Shown here one piece after another: positions 1 to 8,146 of a stretch of 15,328 nt of DNA. The notes beneath the pieces are model-generated. The model did no database searches. It was not told where the DNA came from and saw only the letters and a program-made list of their open reading frames with translations. The stretch covers positions 1 through 15,328 of the forward strand of contig JAICSG010000020.1 in the NCBI GenBank assembly GCA_025937035.1, in the 5' to 3' direction. A program made the translations under genes and the position numbers. Each line of letters starts with the position of its first letter. Within the stretch, counting starts at the first letter, position 1. The DNA is from Thermoanaerobaculia bacterium. GTDB taxonomy: Bacteria > Acidobacteriota > Thermoanaerobaculia > Multivoradales > UBA5704.

Positions 1-2413
1 CGACGAGGTTGGGGAAGGTCTTGAGGGGCGCCGTGCCCTCGGCGGTCCCGTCCGAGCGCCAGAGGGCCTGACCCCCTCCGGTCGGCAGGTAGGCCGCGAA
101 GTAGAGATTCCCCTGGAAGGCGGTCAGGCCTCCCGGAGTGGCGCGGGTGGCGTTCAGGCCCGGGAAGTCGGTGACCGCGGTGGCTCCCTGGAGAGAAGGG
201 TCCGTCCGGTAGATCTGGTAGTCGAAGTCGTCGGAGCCGGGTTTCAGGGCCACGAAATAGACCCGCGAGCCGACCTGGGTACACTCGGGGTCGTTGGTGG
301 TCCGCGAGCCGCTGAAGACCCGGACGGTGCCTCCCTGGGTTCCATCCGTGCGCCAGATCTCCCCCGTCGAGCCGTAGTTTTCCGCCAGGAACCAGAGGTT
401 GGAGCCGACGACCCGCAGGTATTTCAGGGTGTTGAGCTCCGCCTCCGCCGGCAGATCGATCACCTTGCCCGTCCCCTGTGGCGTCCCGTCGCTCCTCCAG
501 AGCTCGGCGGGGGTGGAGCCGCCGCGGGCCACCACGAAGAAGAGCCGATTGGCGAAGGGGGTGAAGGAGCTGAGCTGCCGGTCCTGGAAGGTGGCGAGCA
601 GGGTCGCTCCACCGCCCGGCTGGAGGACCCAGAGCTTGTCGCCGTTGAAGGGATTGGGGTCGAGCTGGGCCAGGAAGGCCTTGCCGCCGGCGCTGGCCAG
701 GACGGAGGAATGCTCGCTGCAGAACAGGGTCGGCTCGTCGGTGGCCCGGGCGGTCTCGCCGCCCACGCGGCTGTACCAGACCCGGCGGATGTCCCCCTCG
801 CAGGCGGTGAAATAGACCCGGTTCCCCACCGCCACGGCGTCCGAGACGTCGGCCGAGATTCCGGCCGTGCCCGCCGTCGCCTGCCGGGTTCCCGCCGGGG
901 TGCCGTCGCTCCGCCAGATCTCCTGGTCGTCGCCGAATTCGGTCCTTGCCGCGGCGTAGAGGGTCGTCCCCAGGAAGGCGATGTCGGGGGCGCGGTCGAG
1001 CCGCTCCACGACGTCGAGATTTGCGACCCTGCGCGTCCCCTGGGAGGTGCCGTCGCTCCGCCACAACGTGGAGCTCGAGCCGTTGTAATAGACCCCTCCC
1101 GGACCGGCGGCGAGCTCGGACTGCAACGCCCCGCAGGCTCCGGTACAGACCGGCCGGATGCCCTGTGGCGTGCCGTCCGCCACCCAGAGCTGAGAGCTCT
1201 CCCCCGAGGCGGAAGCGCGGAAGAGAAGCTTGCCTCCCACCGGGAACAGCGCCGGCGAGGCGTCGGACGAGTAGAAGTTGCAGCTCGCGCAGACGGGGGC
1301 CGTCGATTCGGGCGTCCCCTGAGTGGACCAGAGATTGAAGCCGTTCAGCCCGTCGGTGGCCCAGAAGACCACGCGTCCATCGAGCAGGGCGAGGGAGCCC
1401 GGCCGCAGGCCGCCGTCCCCGAACGTGTCGTCCCAGTTGAAGGGGTCGTGGAAGCCGAAGTCGGTGATCCGGACCGTCCCCGGGGAGGTGCCGTCGCTGC
1501 GCCAGAGCTCCGCGCCGTGCTCGGCGTCGTCGGCCACGAAGTAGATCTTGCCCCCCAGAGCCTCGAGGAACAGGGTCTGGCGGAAGGGCTGGGCGGGGGC
1601 GAAGTCGGTCAGGGCCTGGGTGCCCGCCGCCGTGCCGTCGCTCACCCAGAGCTCCTCGCCCGCGGTGCCCTGGGCCAGGAAGAGGACCTTCGTCCCCAGC
1701 GCGGCCAGCCGGCGGGGAGTGCTCTGGAGCTCCTTGACCAGGACCGTCCCGTCGGAGGTCCCGTCGCTCACCCAGAGCTGGTCGAAGAGAGTGAAGAACA
1801 CCCGGTCGCCGGCGATCGTGAGGTTGCCGGGGCCGAAGGTCGCGCTGGCCGGCTGGACGGCCCGTACGAGCCGCGTCCCCTCGGGGCTGCCGTCCGTGCG
1901 CCAGAGCTGGCACCCCTGCTCGCCGCAGCCGGAGAAATAGACCACGTCGCGGCCGAAGGCGACCGGCGGCGGCTCCTCGCCGTTGAGGTCGAACCGCAGG
2001 AAGATCTGGAACCGCGGATCGGGCAGCAGGAACGTGCCTTGGCGCGTGCCGTCCGACCGCCAGAGATAGTGGAAGCCCGACGACTCGAAATCCTGGCTGG
2101 CCAGGCCGAACAGCAGGGAATGGGCGGTGCCCAGAGGGACGGGCTCCGAGGAGCAATTCCCCGGGCAGAGATCGGCCAGAATCCGGGCGCCGGTGCCGCT
2201 GCCGTCCACGCTCCACAGCTCCCATCCCGAGCTCTCCTCATGAGCCCGGAAGAGGATCTTGCTCCCGAAGGACGCGAGGCCGTTCGCGGACAGGCTCTGT
2301 GCGTAGCCCTGGCCGGGGTTGATGTCCTTGACCAGCGATGCCGTCTGGGCGAAGGCCCCCGAGGCGGCCAGCAGGAGGAGGGGCAGCAGCAGGCGCAAGC
2401 ACGTCCGTCTCAT
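1..2413 (-). CDS. Secreted ELWxxDGT-repeat protein, 3' end outside the window
   Basis: The frame is open from the ATG at 2413 to the window edge (804 codons, no stop), so the C-terminus is missing. An AGGAGA ribosome site lies about 8 nt before the ATG. Residues 1-22 form a signal peptide (Arg-rich start, long Leu run, AFA/Q cleavage), so the protein should be exported. The rest is about 16 copies of a ~50-residue unit built on (E)LW-R/V-SDGT-xx-GT, for example near 1620-1650, 1490-1515 and 35-61. This is the ELWxxDGT family, thought to fold as beta-propeller-like blades. No catalytic motif is visible. It starts 22 nt after the stop of the upstream paralogue, so the two are probably co-transcribed. 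The mature start QTASLVKDI and the variant repeat TPESTAPVCASC match the paralogue in order, which points to tandem duplication. The exact role is unknown; surface or extracellular binding is the usual guess. Confidence 0.9.
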   Translation of the reverse strand, partial: MRRTCLRLLLPLLLLAASGAFAQTASLVKDINPGQGYAQSLSANGLASFGSKILFRAHEESSGWELWSVDGSGTGARILADLCPGNCSSEPVPLGTAHSLLFGLASQDFESSGFHYLWRSDGTRQGTFLLPDPRFQIFLRFDLNGEEPPPVAFGRDVVYFSGCGEQGCQLWRTDGSPEGTRLVRAVQPASATFGPGNLTIAGDRVFFTLFDQLWVSDGTSDGTVLVKELQSTPRRLAALGTKVLFLAQGTAGEELWVSDGTAAGTQALTDFAPAQPFRQTLFLEALGGKIYFVADDAEHGAELWRSDGTSPGTVRITDFGFHDPFNWDDTFGDGGLRPGSLALLDGRVVFWATDGLNGFNLWSTQGTPESTAPVCASCNFYSSDASPALFPVGGKLLFRASASGESSQLWVADGTPQGIRPVCTGACGALQSELAAGPGGVYYNGSSSTLWRSDGTSQGTRRVANLDVVERLDRAPDIAFLGTTLYAAARTEFGDDQEIWRSDGTPAGTRQATAGTAGISADVSDAVAVGNRVYFTACEGDIRRVWYSRVGGETARATDEPTLFCSEHSSVLASAGGKAFLAQLDPNPFNGDKLWVLQPGGGATLLATFQDRQLSSFTPFANRLFFVVARGGSTPAELWRSDGTPQGTGKVIDLPAEAELNTLKYLRVVGSNLWFLAENYGSTGEIWRTDGTQGGTVRVFSGSRTTNDPECTQVGSRVYFVALKPGSDDFDYQIYRTDPSLQGATAVTDFPGLNATRATPGGLTAFQGNLYFAAYLPTGGGQALWRSDGTAEGTAPLKTFPNLV

Positions 2414-2435
2414 TCGATATCTCTCCTCGGCGCGG

Positions 2436-5400
2436 TCAGAAGGCGGAGCTGTCGCCCACGCTGGCGAACTGGCCCTTGGGGTTCATGTAGATCTTGACGT
2501 GGCCGGTCAGGGTGTCGGTCACGGTGAGCTTGTACTCCACGTTGGAGAGCGCGCCGTAGTAGACCCAGAAGTGGCCGTTCACCGGCGTGCCGTCGAGCAC
2601 CTTGAGGACCGTCTCGACGTTGGCGGCGTCGAAGAACCAGAAGTAGCCGGTGTCGCCGCTCAGGGGCACGGCCGTGCCGGACCCGGTGCGGCCGGAGAAA
2701 TCCTTCCAGGAGGCCTCCACGGCGAAGCGCCCGCCGTTGAGGCAGAGGCGGCCGGAGGACGGCACACAGGTGCCGGTGGCGGCCGTCCCCTCCACAGTCC
2801 GGGGCCGCGGGCTCGCCGCCGCCACGGCCGTGGCGGCGTAGGCGCCCAGGGGACCGAATCCCTGGGTATCGCCGACACTCGCGAACTGCCCCAGGGGGTT
2901 GAAGTAGCGGCGGGCGAGGCCGGTCTGGGTGTCGGTCACCGTCAGTGTGTACTCGACGTTGCTCAAGGCGCCGTAGAAGACCCAGAAGTGGCCGTTGTTG
3001 CCGCGGCCGTCGAGCACCTTGACGACGGTCTCCACGTTGGCCGGATCGAAGAACCAGAAGTATCCGGTGTCGGCCGAGAGCGGCACCGCGTGGCCGGTGC
3101 CGCCACGGTTGGCGAAATCGCCCCAGGAGATCTCCACCTTGAAGCGGCCGCCGTTCAGGCAGAGGGCCGTGGCCGAGGGCTGGCAGGCGGGGCCGCTCAG
3201 CGGCAGCACCCAGAGCTCCTCGCCGGTGACGCCGTCGTCGGCGGTGAAGAAGACGCGGTCCCCGGCCAGGGTGAAGCGGCCGGGAGAGGACGACGCCCCC
3301 TCGGGCGCGATGTCCTGCAGCAGCCGGGTGCCGGCGGAGGTGCCGTCGCTCTGCCAGAGCTCGAAGCCGTGGACGCCGTCGTCGGCCGAGAAGAGGACCC
3401 GGCCGCCGATGTTGAGCAGGCTGGTGATCCCGGAGCTCGTGGGCCCGGGCAGGATGTCGCGCAGCAGGGTGGTCCCGGCGGCGGTGCCGTCGCTGCGCCA
3501 GAGCTCGCGGCCGTGGACGCCGTCGTTGGCGGTGAACACGAGCCAGGGACCGACCACCGTGAGGCCGGAGAAGGGCGGATCGATCGGATCCAGATCCTCG
3601 GAATCGAAGTCGAAGGTCTTGATCAGGACCGTCCCGGCGGCCGTCCCGTCGGTCCGCCAGAGGCTCGGATGATCGGCCGGATTGACGGCGAAGAAGTACA
3701 GGCTCCCCTGGAAGGCGGTCAGCTCCCCAGGGTAGGCCCGATCGAAAGAGTCGGGATCGAGATCGCGGACCAGCCCGGTGCCCTGCGCCGTGCCGTCGGT
3801 CTTCCAGATCTGGGGATTGTTGTCGCCGTCCGGCCCGAGGAAAAAGATGGTGCCGCCGATCGGCGTGAACAGGGGCTCTGGCCCGAGATAGTGGTCCCCG
3901 AAATCGACCGCCTTGCGGGTCCCCGACTGCGTGCCGTCGGTCCGCCAGATCTCGCTCCCGTGCTCGACGCTGTCGCCGATCGCGAACCAGATCTCGGAGC
4001 CGATGGTCCGCGGGCCCGAGATTCCCTGGAGGTTGTCCGGCAGGGTGATCACCTTCCCGGTGCCCTGGACCGTGCCGTCGCTACGCCAGATCTCGACCGG
4101 CCGCGGGCTCTCGAAGTCGGTGACGACGAAGTAGAGCCGGTCGCCGAGGATGGTCCGATAGGAGATCCGATCGTGGCCCGTGAGCGAGGTCAGCTGCAGG
4201 AGGGTGCCGTCGGGGGAGATCCGCCAGAGCTGATCGGGGTCGAAGTACCCGGGATTGGTGAAGAAGGTCACTCCGGCGGCGCTGACGGGGTTGATCTCGG
4301 TGCCGCAATTCCAGAGCCGGTCCGGAGATTCCACCGTGCCCCCGGCGGTGCCGTCGCTCCGCCAGAGCCTCTGCAAGCCCAGGTCGCAGGCGGTGAAGAC
4401 GGCGTTGCTCCCCAGCGCCGTCAGGTTCGCGATCTGGGCGGAGCCGTCGCCGCGGGCGGCGTCGGTGACGATCCGGGCTCCGCCCGGCGTGCCGTCGCTC
4501 GACCAGAGCTCGACCCCGTATCGCGCCCCCGGGTCCCGGGCCGCGAAGAAGAGCCGGGAGCCGATGGCCGCCAGGCTGGGTCCGATGCCGAAATCGCTGT
4601 TGATATAAGGAGCCGGGGTGGAAAAACGCCGTGTCCCCGCCGGCGTGCCGTCACTTCTCCAGAGCTCGCTGGCGCCGCTGCTCTGGCTGGGGCTGACCAC
4701 GAAGAAGGCGGAGCCGAGGAGGGGGATCGGCTCGGAGCGCGCGCCGTCGCAGGGCCCGGGACAGAGGTCCCGCAGCAGCCCGGTGCCCGTGGCCGTGCCG
4801 TCGGTCGTCCAGATCTCGGCGCCATGCGCGGTGTCCTTGGCCTGGAACAGTACCCGGGTACCGACCTTCACCAGGGCCGCCTGGGGGCTCGAGAACGAGC
4901 AGTCGGAGCAGAGCGGCGCGGTCGACTCCGGGGTCCCGGTGGTCGACCAGGGGCGGAAGCCGTTGACCCCGTCCGTGGCCCAGAAGACGAGCCGGTTGCC
5001 CAGCAGCTCCAGATTGGAGGCGAGGAGGCCGGTCTCGTCGAAGGGATCGTCTTCGTCATGACCGAAGGGGTTGAAGTAGCCCATCTCCGTGACCCGGAGG
5101 GTGCCGGTCGCCGTGCCGTCGCTCACCCAGAGCTCCGCGCCGTGGGTCACGTCGTCGGCCACGAAATAGATCTTGCCGCCGAGCGGCTTGAGCCAGTAGG
5201 TCTGCGCGAAGGGGGAGGGCGCCTGGAAGCTGGTGAGCACCCGCGTGCCCGCGGCCGTGCCGTCGGTCGTCCAGAGCTCCTCCCCGTCCGCGCCGGGCGC
5301 CGTGAAGAAGAGCTTGTCGCCGAGCGCCGACAGGCGGCTCGGATACGAGGAGAAGGTCTGGACCTCATGGGCCCCGGCCGCCGTGCCGTCGGTGACCCAC

Positions 5401-6041
5401 AGCGTCATCTGCACGGTGTAGAAGAGACGCTTGCCGACGGCGGTGAGGCGGAAGGCGCTGTACCCGGTGGCGTCCCGGGGCTGCAGCAGCCGGGTGCCGG
5501 CGGCCGTGCCGTCGCTGCGCCAGAGGCCGCACCCCGAGCCCTGATTGCAGCCGGAGAAATAGAGCACGTTCCCCACCGTCGCCGTGTCGACCCCGGTGTC
5601 CGTGTCGAAGAACGGAGAGACCGGATCCTCCACGCTCGGCAGGAGATAGGTCCCCTCCCGGGTGCCGTCCGAGCGCCAAAGGAAGTCGCCGTCATCGTGG
5701 ATGTACTGATTGACGAATTCGATGCCGAGGACCGCCGATCCCAACGTGCCGAGGATACGGGGATCCGAGGAGCACTGGCCGGGGCAGAAGTCAGCGAGCA
5801 TGCGCGTGCCGCGCCCCTCGCCGTCCGAGACCCACAGCTCCCGGCCTGAGCTGGGCTCCTCGGCGCTGTAGAAGAGCTTGCCCTGGAAGGCGAGCAGACC
5901 CTGCGGCAACGAGCTCGGCAGCGAGGACGGCGACGGAGCGGTCTGCACGATGTCCCGGACCAGGGACGCCGTCTGGGCCCGGAGGGAAAGCGTCGGGAGG
6001 AGAGCGGAGACGAGGAGTAGACGCGAGATCCTGACTGGCAT
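2436..6041 (-). CDS. Secreted ELWxxDGT-repeat protein with two C-terminal CLNGGRF-type domains (1201 aa)
   Basis: I chose the ATG at 6041 because GGAGGG sits 5 nt before it and a signal peptide follows at once (MPVRISRLLLVSALLPTLSL, then RAQ). A start at 6095 would add 18 residues ahead of the signal peptide and has no comparable ribosome site. About 18 ELW-x-(S/T)DGT-xx-GT repeats of ~50 residues fill residues 25-945 and predict a multi-bladed, exported beta structure. Residues 952-1062 and 1091-1201 are two copies of a ~111-residue domain with the order CLNGGRF-V--SW-DF, AVPLS-DTGYFWFFD-ANVET, KVLDG, NGHFWV-YGALSNVEY, ending NP-GQFASVGD. A 28-residue Ala/Pro-rich linker separates them. I recall this domain as a recurrent tail on secreted acidobacterial proteins, with no function assigned. 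The gene leads a two-gene operon and is transcribed divergently from the XRE gene. Confidence 0.93.
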   Translation of the reverse strand: MPVRISRLLLVSALLPTLSLRAQTASLVRDIVQTAPSPSSLPSSLPQGLLAFQGKLFYSAEEPSSGRELWVSDGEGRGTRMLADFCPGQCSSDPRILGTLGSAVLGIEFVNQYIHDDGDFLWRSDGTREGTYLLPSVEDPVSPFFDTDTGVDTATVGNVLYFSGCNQGSGCGLWRSDGTAAGTRLLQPRDATGYSAFRLTAVGKRLFYTVQMTLWVTDGTAAGAHEVQTFSSYPSRLSALGDKLFFTAPGADGEELWTTDGTAAGTRVLTSFQAPSPFAQTYWLKPLGGKIYFVADDVTHGAELWVSDGTATGTLRVTEMGYFNPFGHDEDDPFDETGLLASNLELLGNRLVFWATDGVNGFRPWSTTGTPESTAPLCSDCSFSSPQAALVKVGTRVLFQAKDTAHGAEIWTTDGTATGTGLLRDLCPGPCDGARSEPIPLLGSAFFVVSPSQSSGASELWRSDGTPAGTRRFSTPAPYINSDFGIGPSLAAIGSRLFFAARDPGARYGVELWSSDGTPGGARIVTDAARGDGSAQIANLTALGSNAVFTACDLGLQRLWRSDGTAGGTVESPDRLWNCGTEINPVSAAGVTFFTNPGYFDPDQLWRISPDGTLLQLTSLTGHDRISYRTILGDRLYFVVTDFESPRPVEIWRSDGTVQGTGKVITLPDNLQGISGPRTIGSEIWFAIGDSVEHGSEIWRTDGTQSGTRKAVDFGDHYLGPEPLFTPIGGTIFFLGPDGDNNPQIWKTDGTAQGTGLVRDLDPDSFDRAYPGELTAFQGSLYFFAVNPADHPSLWRTDGTAAGTVLIKTFDFDSEDLDPIDPPFSGLTVVGPWLVFTANDGVHGRELWRSDGTAAGTTLLRDILPGPTSSGITSLLNIGGRVLFSADDGVHGFELWQSDGTSAGTRLLQDIAPEGASSSPGRFTLAGDRVFFTADDGVTGEELWVLPLSGPACQPSATALCLNGGRFKVEISWGDFANRGGTGHAVPLSADTGYFWFFDPANVETVVKVLDGRGNNGHFWVFYGALSNVEYTLTVTDTQTGLARRYFNPLGQFASVGDTQGFGPLGAYAATAVAAASPRPRTVEGTAATGTCVPSSGRLCLNGGRFAVEASWKDFSGRTGSGTAVPLSGDTGYFWFFDAANVETVLKVLDGTPVNGHFWVYYGALSNVEYKLTVTDTLTGHVKIYMNPKGQFASVGDSSAF
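2439..3188 (-). repeat. Tandem duplicated ~333-bp domain-coding repeat
   Basis: The two C-terminal domains of the 1201-aa protein are encoded by 2856-3188 and 2439-2771, separated by an 84-nt linker. The proteins align without gaps over 111 residues and are identical in long stretches, such as DTGYFWFFD and the shared GALSNVEY and GQFASVGD segments. This is an internal duplication that has diverged by substitution only. Confidence 0.85.
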
Positions 6042-6088
6042 GAAATCCCTCCGGAGAAGACGGCCGGCCGGGCCGGAAGCCGAGCGAT

Positions 6089-6137
6089 CATGCATGAATG
6101 GCGATCCCAGTCATTGTATTTCATGCCGGCTCATGCC
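6089..6137. promoter_or_regulatory. Repeated TCATGC motifs, candidate operator
   Basis: TCATGCC occurs at 6121-6127 and 6131-6137, exactly 10 bp (one helical turn) apart. A perfect 10-bp palindrome TCATGCATGA lies at 6089-6098. All sit in the 142-bp divergent region between the secreted-repeat operon and the XRE gene, around the candidate -10 box. Same-face spaced repeats plus a palindrome suit binding by a dimeric regulator; the adjacent XRE protein is the natural candidate. The binding itself is inference. Confidence 0.4.
6113..6118 (-). promoter_or_regulatory. Candidate -10 box of the ELWxxDGT operon
   Basis: On the minus strand this reads TACAAT (5 of 6 to TATAAT), about 72 nt before the ATG at 6041. 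No good -35 hexamer is visible 16-18 nt upstream. The would-be spacer is filled by two TCATGCC repeats, so an activator-dependent or repressed promoter is possible. This is inferred from sequence only. Confidence 0.35.
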
Positions 6138-6149
6138 AGGAGACCCCCT

Positions 6150-6177
6150 TTGGCAGAATTCAGTGTTGTAGTAGGCT
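6150..6177 (+). promoter_or_regulatory. Candidate promoter of the XRE gene
   Basis: TTGGCA at 6150-6155 (5 of 6 to TTGACA) is followed after 16 nt by a weak TAGGCT at 6172-6177. The ATG at 6184 comes only 6 nt after this -10 box, so the transcript would start at or almost at the start codon. That agrees with the lack of a properly spaced Shine-Dalgarno sequence (only AAGG, too close to the ATG). Confidence 0.3.
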
Positions 6178-6183
6178 CAAGGC

Positions 6184-6678
6184 ATGACGATCGACGATGA
6201 GGTGCGGCGGGCGACGAAGTTGCTGGAAACGGTCATGCAGGCGGCGGGCCTGACGCGGAAGGACCTCGACCAGCGGTTGGGAGCGGGGCCGGGGTACGTC
6301 AGCCAGGTCCTCACCGGGCGGATGGAGCTCAAGCTCCGCCACGTCCTGGCGATCCTGCGGGCGCTGGACGTGGAGCCGAGCGTCTTCTTCCAGACCCTGT
6401 ATCCGGAGAACCGGCCCGCGACGGACGCCGTGGTGATGGAGGAGTTCCTCCGCCGGTTCCAGAAGCTCGGCTTCGGCCCCCCCACGGCGCCGCCCGCGGC
6501 TCCGGCCCTCGACCCCCAGGACCTGGAGCGGATGATCCAGAACGCCGTCCGCGCCGCCATGAGCGGGGCCACCGGCGGGGGAGCGGGGGCGGGAGATCCG
6601 ATACCCCCTCCTGAAGACGCGAAACCCCGGGGTGGACGGAAGCCCCGGGGTGGAAGCAAGGAGCCGGAGAAGGACTAG
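6184..6678 (+). CDS. XRE/Cro-type helix-turn-helix DNA-binding protein
   Basis: This 164-residue protein is the only plus-strand gene. Residues 13-70 form an XRE-type HTH domain: a first helix LLETVMQAAGL, the turn TRKDLDQRLGAGPGYVSQVLTG and a helix LKLRHVLAILRALDVEPSVFF, the usual order for a Cro/C1 fold. Residues 84-96 (VMEEFLRRFQKLG) and 112-126 may be helices that mediate dimer or partner contact. The tail (127-164) is Gly/Pro-rich and basic, with KPRGG twice, encoded by a 12-bp direct repeat at 6625-6636 and 6643-6654. There is no ligand domain, so any sensing must come from a partner. It is divergent from the secreted-repeat operon and convergent with the TPR gene, sharing a 4-base CTAG that supplies both stops. 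A later start would cut into the HTH. It is likely a local transcription regulator; its target is not shown by sequence. Confidence 0.88.
   Translation: MTIDDEVRRATKLLETVMQAAGLTRKDLDQRLGAGPGYVSQVLTGRMELKLRHVLAILRALDVEPSVFFQTLYPENRPATDAVVMEEFLRRFQKLGFGPPTAPPAAPALDPQDLERMIQNAVRAAMSGATGGGAGAGDPIPPPEDAKPRGGRKPRGGSKEPEKD
6625..6650 (-). terminator. Possible hairpin terminator for the TPR gene inside the XRE 3' end
   Basis: Two CCCCGGGG blocks (6625-6632 and 6643-6650) can pair as an 8-bp all-GC stem with a 10-nt loop. On the minus strand the stem is followed by TTT, then CG, about 25-50 nt beyond the TPR stop. The U-run is short, so factor-independent termination is doubtful. The same bases encode the KPRGG repeats of the XRE protein. 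Confidence 0.3.
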
Positions 6679-8057
6679 CCCAGAATCTGCTCTTTGTAGC
6701 CCAGCGCGCTCAGGAGCTCGGTGCCCGCGGTGCGGAGGAGAGCCTCCGTCACCTGGCTCTTCTTGAGCGCTTCATGCACGACGAGCAGGGTGCCGATCAC
6801 CTCGCGATGAATGCCGAAAGAGCGGAAGGCCCCGATCGTCTCCTCGATCAGCGGCGCGATCTCCGCGTTCCGGCCGGTCCGGAGACAGAGGATGGCCAGA
6901 TCGATGGACACCATCGCCACATAGCCGGGCATCCGGACCTCTTCGTAGCTCGCCAGCGCTTCGCGGAAGCACCGTTCAGCGCGCTCCTCCTCTCCCTCTC
7001 CGAGCGCGGCGGCGATGCGGCCTTCCAGCCAGACGCACTTGATGGCGTCAATCCGCTCGATCTGGGTAGAGAAGAACGCTTGGCTGAGCCGGAACAGCGA
7101 ATCGGCCTGGGGGGGCTGCCCGCACTCCACGAGCGACCAGATCAGGTTGAAGACGCCTGTCATGACGAGCTTGGGATCCCGCGCGGCGTCGATCATGGCG
7201 AGCCCCTGGGTGAGGAACGGAATCCCCTCCTCGGCTCGCAGGGCGTTGATCAACGAGAATCCCTTGCTGATCAGGGCGCCTCCGATCAGGTGCCGGTCTC
7301 CCGTCTTTGCATAGATGGCGTAGACCGCGTCGCGAAGCTGCAGGGCTTCGTCATAGCGGCGCAGATCGGTGTAGAGGGACGCCGTCAGGTCCATGAGATA
7401 AGCCAAGAGCCGGGGGGAGCCGGTCCCCTGACCGGCGCGATCCACGGCGGCGGACAGGGTCGCCTCGGCGTCCGCGACGTTATCCACGATCCGCTGAGAG
7501 TTGCCGAGCTCCGCGAGCGCGTACGCCTGGAGGTCGGCCAGGGCGGCGGGCTCGGACAAGCCAGGCTGCAGCCTTTCCGCCAGGACGACGGCCATCGTCG
7601 CGGTCAGGACCATTGACTCAGGGTCGGTGTGGCGAAGAGCATGGCACCTCTCGATCAACCATTCGCAGCGGGCCCAGTCCCGCCCCTTGGCTTCGAGAAT
7701 GGAGGCTCCCGGAGCGGGAGGCTTCGAGGCGGCCGCCTGCTTGACGGCCGAAACGGCGGGAACCCGGCGCTCCTTCTCCACGGCTCGCGTGGCGGCATAA
7801 CGGCGAGCCGACGCGAAGGCCTTGAACAGGGGGAAGTCGTATTCGTTTCCGGACGACTCCGACGAGGGCTCGGGGAGCTGTGAAGGCGCTCCGAGCATCA
7901 CGGAAGCCAGCGGCTCCAGCTTCCTCTGGCATTCGGCGCAGCCGTGGATCAAGTGAGCCAGGACCGGCGCGGCCTGACGCGGAGACATCTCCCCGAGCAG
8001 AAAGCGATCGAGCTCGTCAGGGCTGGGATGATGTCTACGGCGATCTCCCTCATCCAT
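6675..8057 (-). CDS. TPR-repeat protein with N-terminal His/Cys (anti-sigma-like) motif
   Basis: The protein has 460 residues from the ATG at 8057, chosen because GGAGGG lies 7 nt upstream. The frame extends to 8126 but without a comparable ribosome site. Residues 10-44 (SPDELDRFLLGEMS, then HLIHGCAECQ) resemble the zinc-binding N-terminus of anti-sigma factors: H35, H38, C40 and C43, with H-x4-C instead of the usual H-x3-C. Residues 50-120 are a low-complexity linker. Residues 125-455 are almost all amphipathic helical pairs of TPR type, such as 175-208, 216-251, 258-292, 298-331, 340-372 and 378-412. No signal peptide or membrane segment is seen, so it should be cytoplasmic. TPR solenoids bind peptides or proteins; in the RRNPP family they bind exported and re-imported peptides. 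It follows the 98-aa exported protein by 89 nt and faces the XRE gene. The partner assignment is inference. Confidence 0.88.
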   Translation of the reverse strand: MDEGDRRRHHPSPDELDRFLLGEMSPRQAAPVLAHLIHGCAECQRKLEPLASVMLGAPSQLPEPSSESSGNEYDFPLFKAFASARRYAATRAVEKERRVPAVSAVKQAAASKPPAPGASILEAKGRDWARCEWLIERCHALRHTDPESMVLTATMAVVLAERLQPGLSEPAALADLQAYALAELGNSQRIVDNVADAEATLSAAVDRAGQGTGSPRLLAYLMDLTASLYTDLRRYDEALQLRDAVYAIYAKTGDRHLIGGALISKGFSLINALRAEEGIPFLTQGLAMIDAARDPKLVMTGVFNLIWSLVECGQPPQADSLFRLSQAFFSTQIERIDAIKCVWLEGRIAAALGEGEEERAERCFREALASYEEVRMPGYVAMVSIDLAILCLRTGRNAEIAPLIEETIGAFRSFGIHREVIGTLLVVHEALKKSQVTEALLRTAGTELLSALGYKEQILG

Positions 8058-8091
8058 TGGAAACCCTCCCACAGAAAACAAAGTTCCCGTA

Positions 8092-8136
8092 ATTCTCGCA
8101 CACTTTCCGTCTACGCAAAACGGCAACTACGAGAAT
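8092..8136 (-). other. Stem-loop between the small-protein and TPR genes
   Basis: ATTCTCG at 8092-8098 pairs with CGAGAAT at 8130-8136, and CCGT/ACGG (8107-8110, 8120-8123) can close an inner stem. The structure lies in the 89-nt spacer, about 34 nt before the TPR start codon. It could set relative expression or mark an mRNA processing site. The pairing is visible; the role is a guess. Confidence 0.35.
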
Positions 8137-8146
8137 CCAGCGTAGC

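Noticed and set aside
710..2497. 595-codon plus-strand open frame
   Set aside because: It is antisense to the second repeat protein, with the same mirror-repeat artefact and no independent coding evidence.
2319..5849. 1176-codon plus-strand open frame
   Set aside because: It is antisense to the 1201-aa repeat protein. Its repeated GAVA-PEL pattern is the mirror of the ELWxSDGT repeats, with no domain, signal peptide or ribosome site.
1..6041. CRISPR or DNA satellite reading of the regular repeats
   Set aside because: The ~150-bp periodicity follows codons of the ELWxxDGT protein repeats and is degenerate at the DNA level, with no spacer structure.
6150..6170. Sigma-54 type promoter (TGGCA with a downstream TTG)
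   Set aside because: The required GG and GC elements are not 10 bp apart and the GC is absent.
6774..7616. 280-codon plus-strand open frame
   Set aside because: It is a shadow of the TPR gene and has no motif of its own.
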